Part shown: positions 33,924 through 64,000 of the stretch, one piece after another | Layout of the letters: each line of letters opens with the position of its first letter | Position numbering within the stretch: the stretch's first letter is position 1 | Source of the DNA: Monarcha castaneiventris obscurior | Lineage: Eukaryota; Chordata; Aves; Passeriformes; Monarchidae | DNA: 64,000 nucleotides | Assembly: GCA_026261815.1 (NCBI GenBank) | Contig: JAMPIT010000437.1 | Span: 1,178,001-1,242,000, forward strand | Direction of reading: 5' to 3' | Notes under the pieces: generated by a model | Database searches by the model: none | What the model was told of the DNA's origin: nothing | The model's input: only the letters and a program-made list of their open reading frames with translations | Program-made: the position numbers and the translations under genes

Positions 33924-34708
33924 TCTACTCAGCCTTGAGTTACCTCTGAGCTCATTTCTTCGCTTGCAGACTTCTCATTCTTTTTTCCTCCCCTCTTTTC
34001 CTTTCGGTCTCTTCTACAGCACTTCCTCCACTTTGGAGTCATTTGAAAGTAACAAAGAAAATCAAACAAACTGGGAATTTTCCAGATTTGAAGAAATTTT
34101 GACAAGCTACAGAATGGAGAAGAGAATTAAAAAAGAAAAGGAAAATTTAAAAATTACGTTCAGTCACAAAGTAGAGCAAAAGCAGGAAAAAGAGGGAAAA
34201 ATCAAACCAGTTAAATATTTAAAATTATTTTCCAGCTGTACAAAAATCTTTCAAATTGCCCAATTTAAACCTGAAAGCAGCAGCATGGACACATAGAAAC
34301 AACAAAATTATAAAGTCCACTGAGATTAAATAAGGAAAATTAACTTTTTACATCAAAATGTTTGAGGAAAGCAGGAAGTCCTCACTCCTGGAATTCTCTT
34401 GGCAGTGTCAGAGACCTGGTGCACCTCAGGCCGAGGGGTTGGGTTTCTAACCACATTCCCTGGCTCTGAGGCCACCAGGCTGAAGAAAAGCCCCTGGATT
34501 TCTGCCGGGACTGTGGCAGTGTCCCCGTGCCAGGGCTCGCTCCTGCTGGCCCTGGGTCATTGCCCTGCTGGCCCTCTGGCTCTGCAGGCAGCTCCCCCTG
34601 CTCCCCGTGGCCATCCCACAGCTCCCGTGGCCACAGTGGCTGGGGGTGGCCTTGTGGCCGTCCCACGGTGCCACACGGGCGTGGTTTGGTGGCCCCAGGG
34701 CTGCAGGC

Positions 34709-35567
34709 AGGTGCTGGTCACAGGTAGGTGCTGGTTACAGGTGGGTGCTGGTCACAGGAAGGTGCTGGTCATAGACAGATGCTGGTCACAGACAGATGGT
34801 GGTGACAGGAAGGTGCTGGTTACAGGTGGGTGATGGTTAGAGGTGGGTGATGGTTACAGGTAGGTGCTGGTCACAGGCAGATGCTGGTCACAGGAAGGTG
34901 GTCACAGACAGATGGTGGTCACAGGTAGGTGGTGGTCACAGGTGGGTGCAGGTCACAGGTAGGTGCTGGTTACAGGTAGGTGCTGGTTACAGGTGAGTGA
35001 TGGTTACAGACAGATGCTGGTCACAGGCAGGTGCTGGTCACAGGTAGGTGCTGGTCAGAGGCAGATGCTGGTTACAGACAGATGCTGGTTACACACAGAT
35101 GCTGGTCACAGGCAGGTGCTGGTCACAGGTAGGTGGTGGTTACAGGTAGATGGTCACAGGCAGGTGCTGGTTACAGACAGATGCTGGTTACAGAGAGATG
35201 CTGATCACAGGTAGGTGGTGGTGATCACAGGTAGGTGGTCAGACAGATGCTGGTTACAGACAGATGCTGGTTACAGACAGATGCTGGTCACAGGCAGGTG
35301 CTGGTCACAGGTAGGTGGTGGTCACAGGCAGGTGGTGGTCACAGGCAGGTGCTGGTCACAGGCAGGTGCTGGTCACAGGTAGGTGCTGGTCACAGGTAGG
35401 TGGTGGTTACAGGTAGATGGTCACAGGCAGGTGCTGGTCACAGGCAGGTGCTGGTCACAGGTAGGTGCTGGTCACAGGTAGATGGTCACAGGTAGGTGCT
35501 GGTCACAGGTAGGTGGTGGTTACAGGTAGATGGTCACAGGCAGGTGCTGGTCACAGGCAGGTGCTGG

Positions 35568-35584
<17 letters not shown>
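34709..35584. repeat. 17-bp minisatellite overlapping the VEPH1 stop codon
   Basis: About 50 imperfect tandem copies of GGTGCTGGTCACAGGTA (plus strand), with variants GGTTACAG, GGCAGATGC, GTGGTGG and shortened 14-bp units. Its right edge is inside the last codons of VEPH1 (ACC ACC TAC CTG TGA on the minus strand), its left edge in unique sequence. It would form the proximal 3' UTR of VEPH1. Confidence 0.95.
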
Positions 35585-62822
<27,238 letters not shown>

Positions 62823-64000
62823 CTGGGCAGCGTGAGGAGATAAGAACAGTGCTGAACACAGGAATTCATTGTTTGCTGTGGTGAGGGGTTTGTGAGCTGG
62901 GACTGAGTCACTGTCCCTGGGGAACAGTGGCTGCCCCACGATGACAAAGAGGCAGCTGCCTCGGTTTATTTGTGGTTACACTGAAGTGACTTTTGTTCCT
63001 CTTGGTGTTACCTAACCCAGCCTAACTCAGGACATCTTGTCTCCTCCTCAGACCTCGAGCCAGATCCCTGAAGGCTCTTTTAGGGCCCTACATTGTTCTG
63101 GGTCGTTAGATCAGCCTGGCTCAGTGATCAGGGCCCCAGCAGCACTGAGCTCCCCTTTCACCTGTGGTGAGCCTGGCTCAGCTACTTCATAAAACCAGAG
63201 AACAGTATGGAAGGGACCTTAGAGACCACCCAAGTCTCACCCCTGCCATGGGCAGGGACACCTTCCACAGCCCAGGTTGCTCCAAGCCCCATCAACACCT
63301 CCAGGAATGCAGAACATCCAGCCTGGATCTGAACATCTCCAGATTAGGGTTCCTCTGTTACAGGTGTCCTAATTACATTGGGTTTCCACAGTCCTACAAA
63401 TACCCAAGGGGGGAAAGCAGTGGGAAACTCCCATCAGATCCTTCACTGGGGTAACTGGGCATGGCCCCACTCAGGGAAGCCCACTTGGTGCTCAGTAGAC
63501 GGATACAGAAACTGGGAGATGTTTGGATTTCAGCGCCTGTGCTGAAACACAAACAAAGGCAAAAATAAACAGTTTTCTTCTTCCCAAGGGCCAGCAGGGA
63601 GCTCATGTGCCATGCACGTGCTCTGGGCTCTGCAGGGTCCCAGCCCTATTTCCTCCTCTCTTCTGGGACCTCGTAACCAGAGAGCAAAAACTGCTGAAAA
63701 GTTTGATTCCAAATCCAGCTGGGCCATAAAAATACCCAGGAGACTTTGGCAGGACATGGCCTGAGCATCACGGGTGAGGCTTTTTGTGAAGAGCAAGTGA
63801 ATGTAACTGCAGGAAAAGCAGCTCTGCTGCATCTTGCCATGACAGAGATAAATGGCAAGAGTGGATCAGACAAATTACTTCCCCTCAGCCATATGGGGAA
63901 AACTCCAGCTACACCCTGGGCTGGGCTGATGTGACGAAGGAGCTTTTTCCTCAATGGCTTGAACGAGGTTGACTTTTTGGTGCACAGTCACTCATTTATT
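62823..64000 (-). other. VEPH1 intron, incomplete at window edge
   Basis: Begins just upstream of the first visible VEPH1 exon and runs off the window. It contains one minus-strand CR1 fragment (63195-63340). No further VEPH1 exon is recognisable before position 64000. Confidence 0.75.
63195..63340 (-). mobile_element. CR1 LINE 3' fragment, diverged
   Basis: AGAGAACAGTATGGAAGGGA, CATGGGCAGGGACACCTTCC and TTGCTCCAAGCCCCATCAAC. Confidence 0.8.

Noticed and set aside
33964..34296. 110-codon Lys/Glu-rich plus-strand frame just beyond the VEPH1 array
   Set aside because: A-rich low-complexity sequence; no homology recognised and it probably lies in or just past the VEPH1 3' UTR.

Overview
The window looks like avian nuclear DNA, most probably from a passerine. 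The evidence is interrupted vertebrate genes with GT-AG introns, about 25 short 5'-truncated CR1 LINE fragments, CpG-island promoters and compact introns. There is no prokaryotic gene organisation. The order CCNL1 - VEPH1, both on the minus strand, matches my recollection of the vertebrate 3q25-type synteny block. The species call is an inference from CR1 style and cannot be proved from the window.

Layout. 1-5,150: flanking DNA with three CR1 fragments and no gene that I can support. 5,150-17,800: a complete CCNL1 (cyclin L1) gene on the minus strand, with eleven coding exons that join in phase to 512 codons plus a stop. Its promoter is a CpG island around 17.0-17.8 kb, and a second GC-rich block with CCAAT-type and YY1-type motifs lies at 18.4-18.87 kb. 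18,870-33,900: intergenic DNA with scattered CR1 fragments, two minisatellites, a near-perfect 67/68-bp tandem duplication and a few AT-rich, homeobox/POU-motif-bearing patches. 33,900-64,000: the 3' part of VEPH1 (melted homologue) on the minus strand. Eight coding exons join in phase to 530 C-terminal residues plus a stop, ending in the PH domain. The 5' part of VEPH1 (roughly the first 300 residues, judged against the remembered human length) lies beyond position 64,000.

Functionally the two genes are neighbours, not an operon. CCNL1 is a nuclear-speckle cyclin that works with CDK11/CDK12-type kinases in transcription and splicing. VEPH1 is a membrane-associated PH-domain signalling protein of the melted family (FOXO/TSC in flies, TGF-beta in mammals).

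The most noteworthy observation is a minisatellite of about 0.88 kb (17-bp unit, about 50 copies) at 34.7-35.58 kb. Its last unit IS the terminal coding sequence and stop codon of VEPH1, so the array appears to be seeded by, or homogenised into, the 3' end of the reading frame. Other points are three further minisatellites, a (CCCAA)14 tract with RNA-quadruplex potential in a VEPH1 intron, a sense-orientation bias of CR1 fragments within VEPH1, an almost CR1-free CCNL1 body, and one unexplained coding-like block near 51.7-52.4 kb. I found no CRISPR, phage, plasmid or other prokaryotic system.
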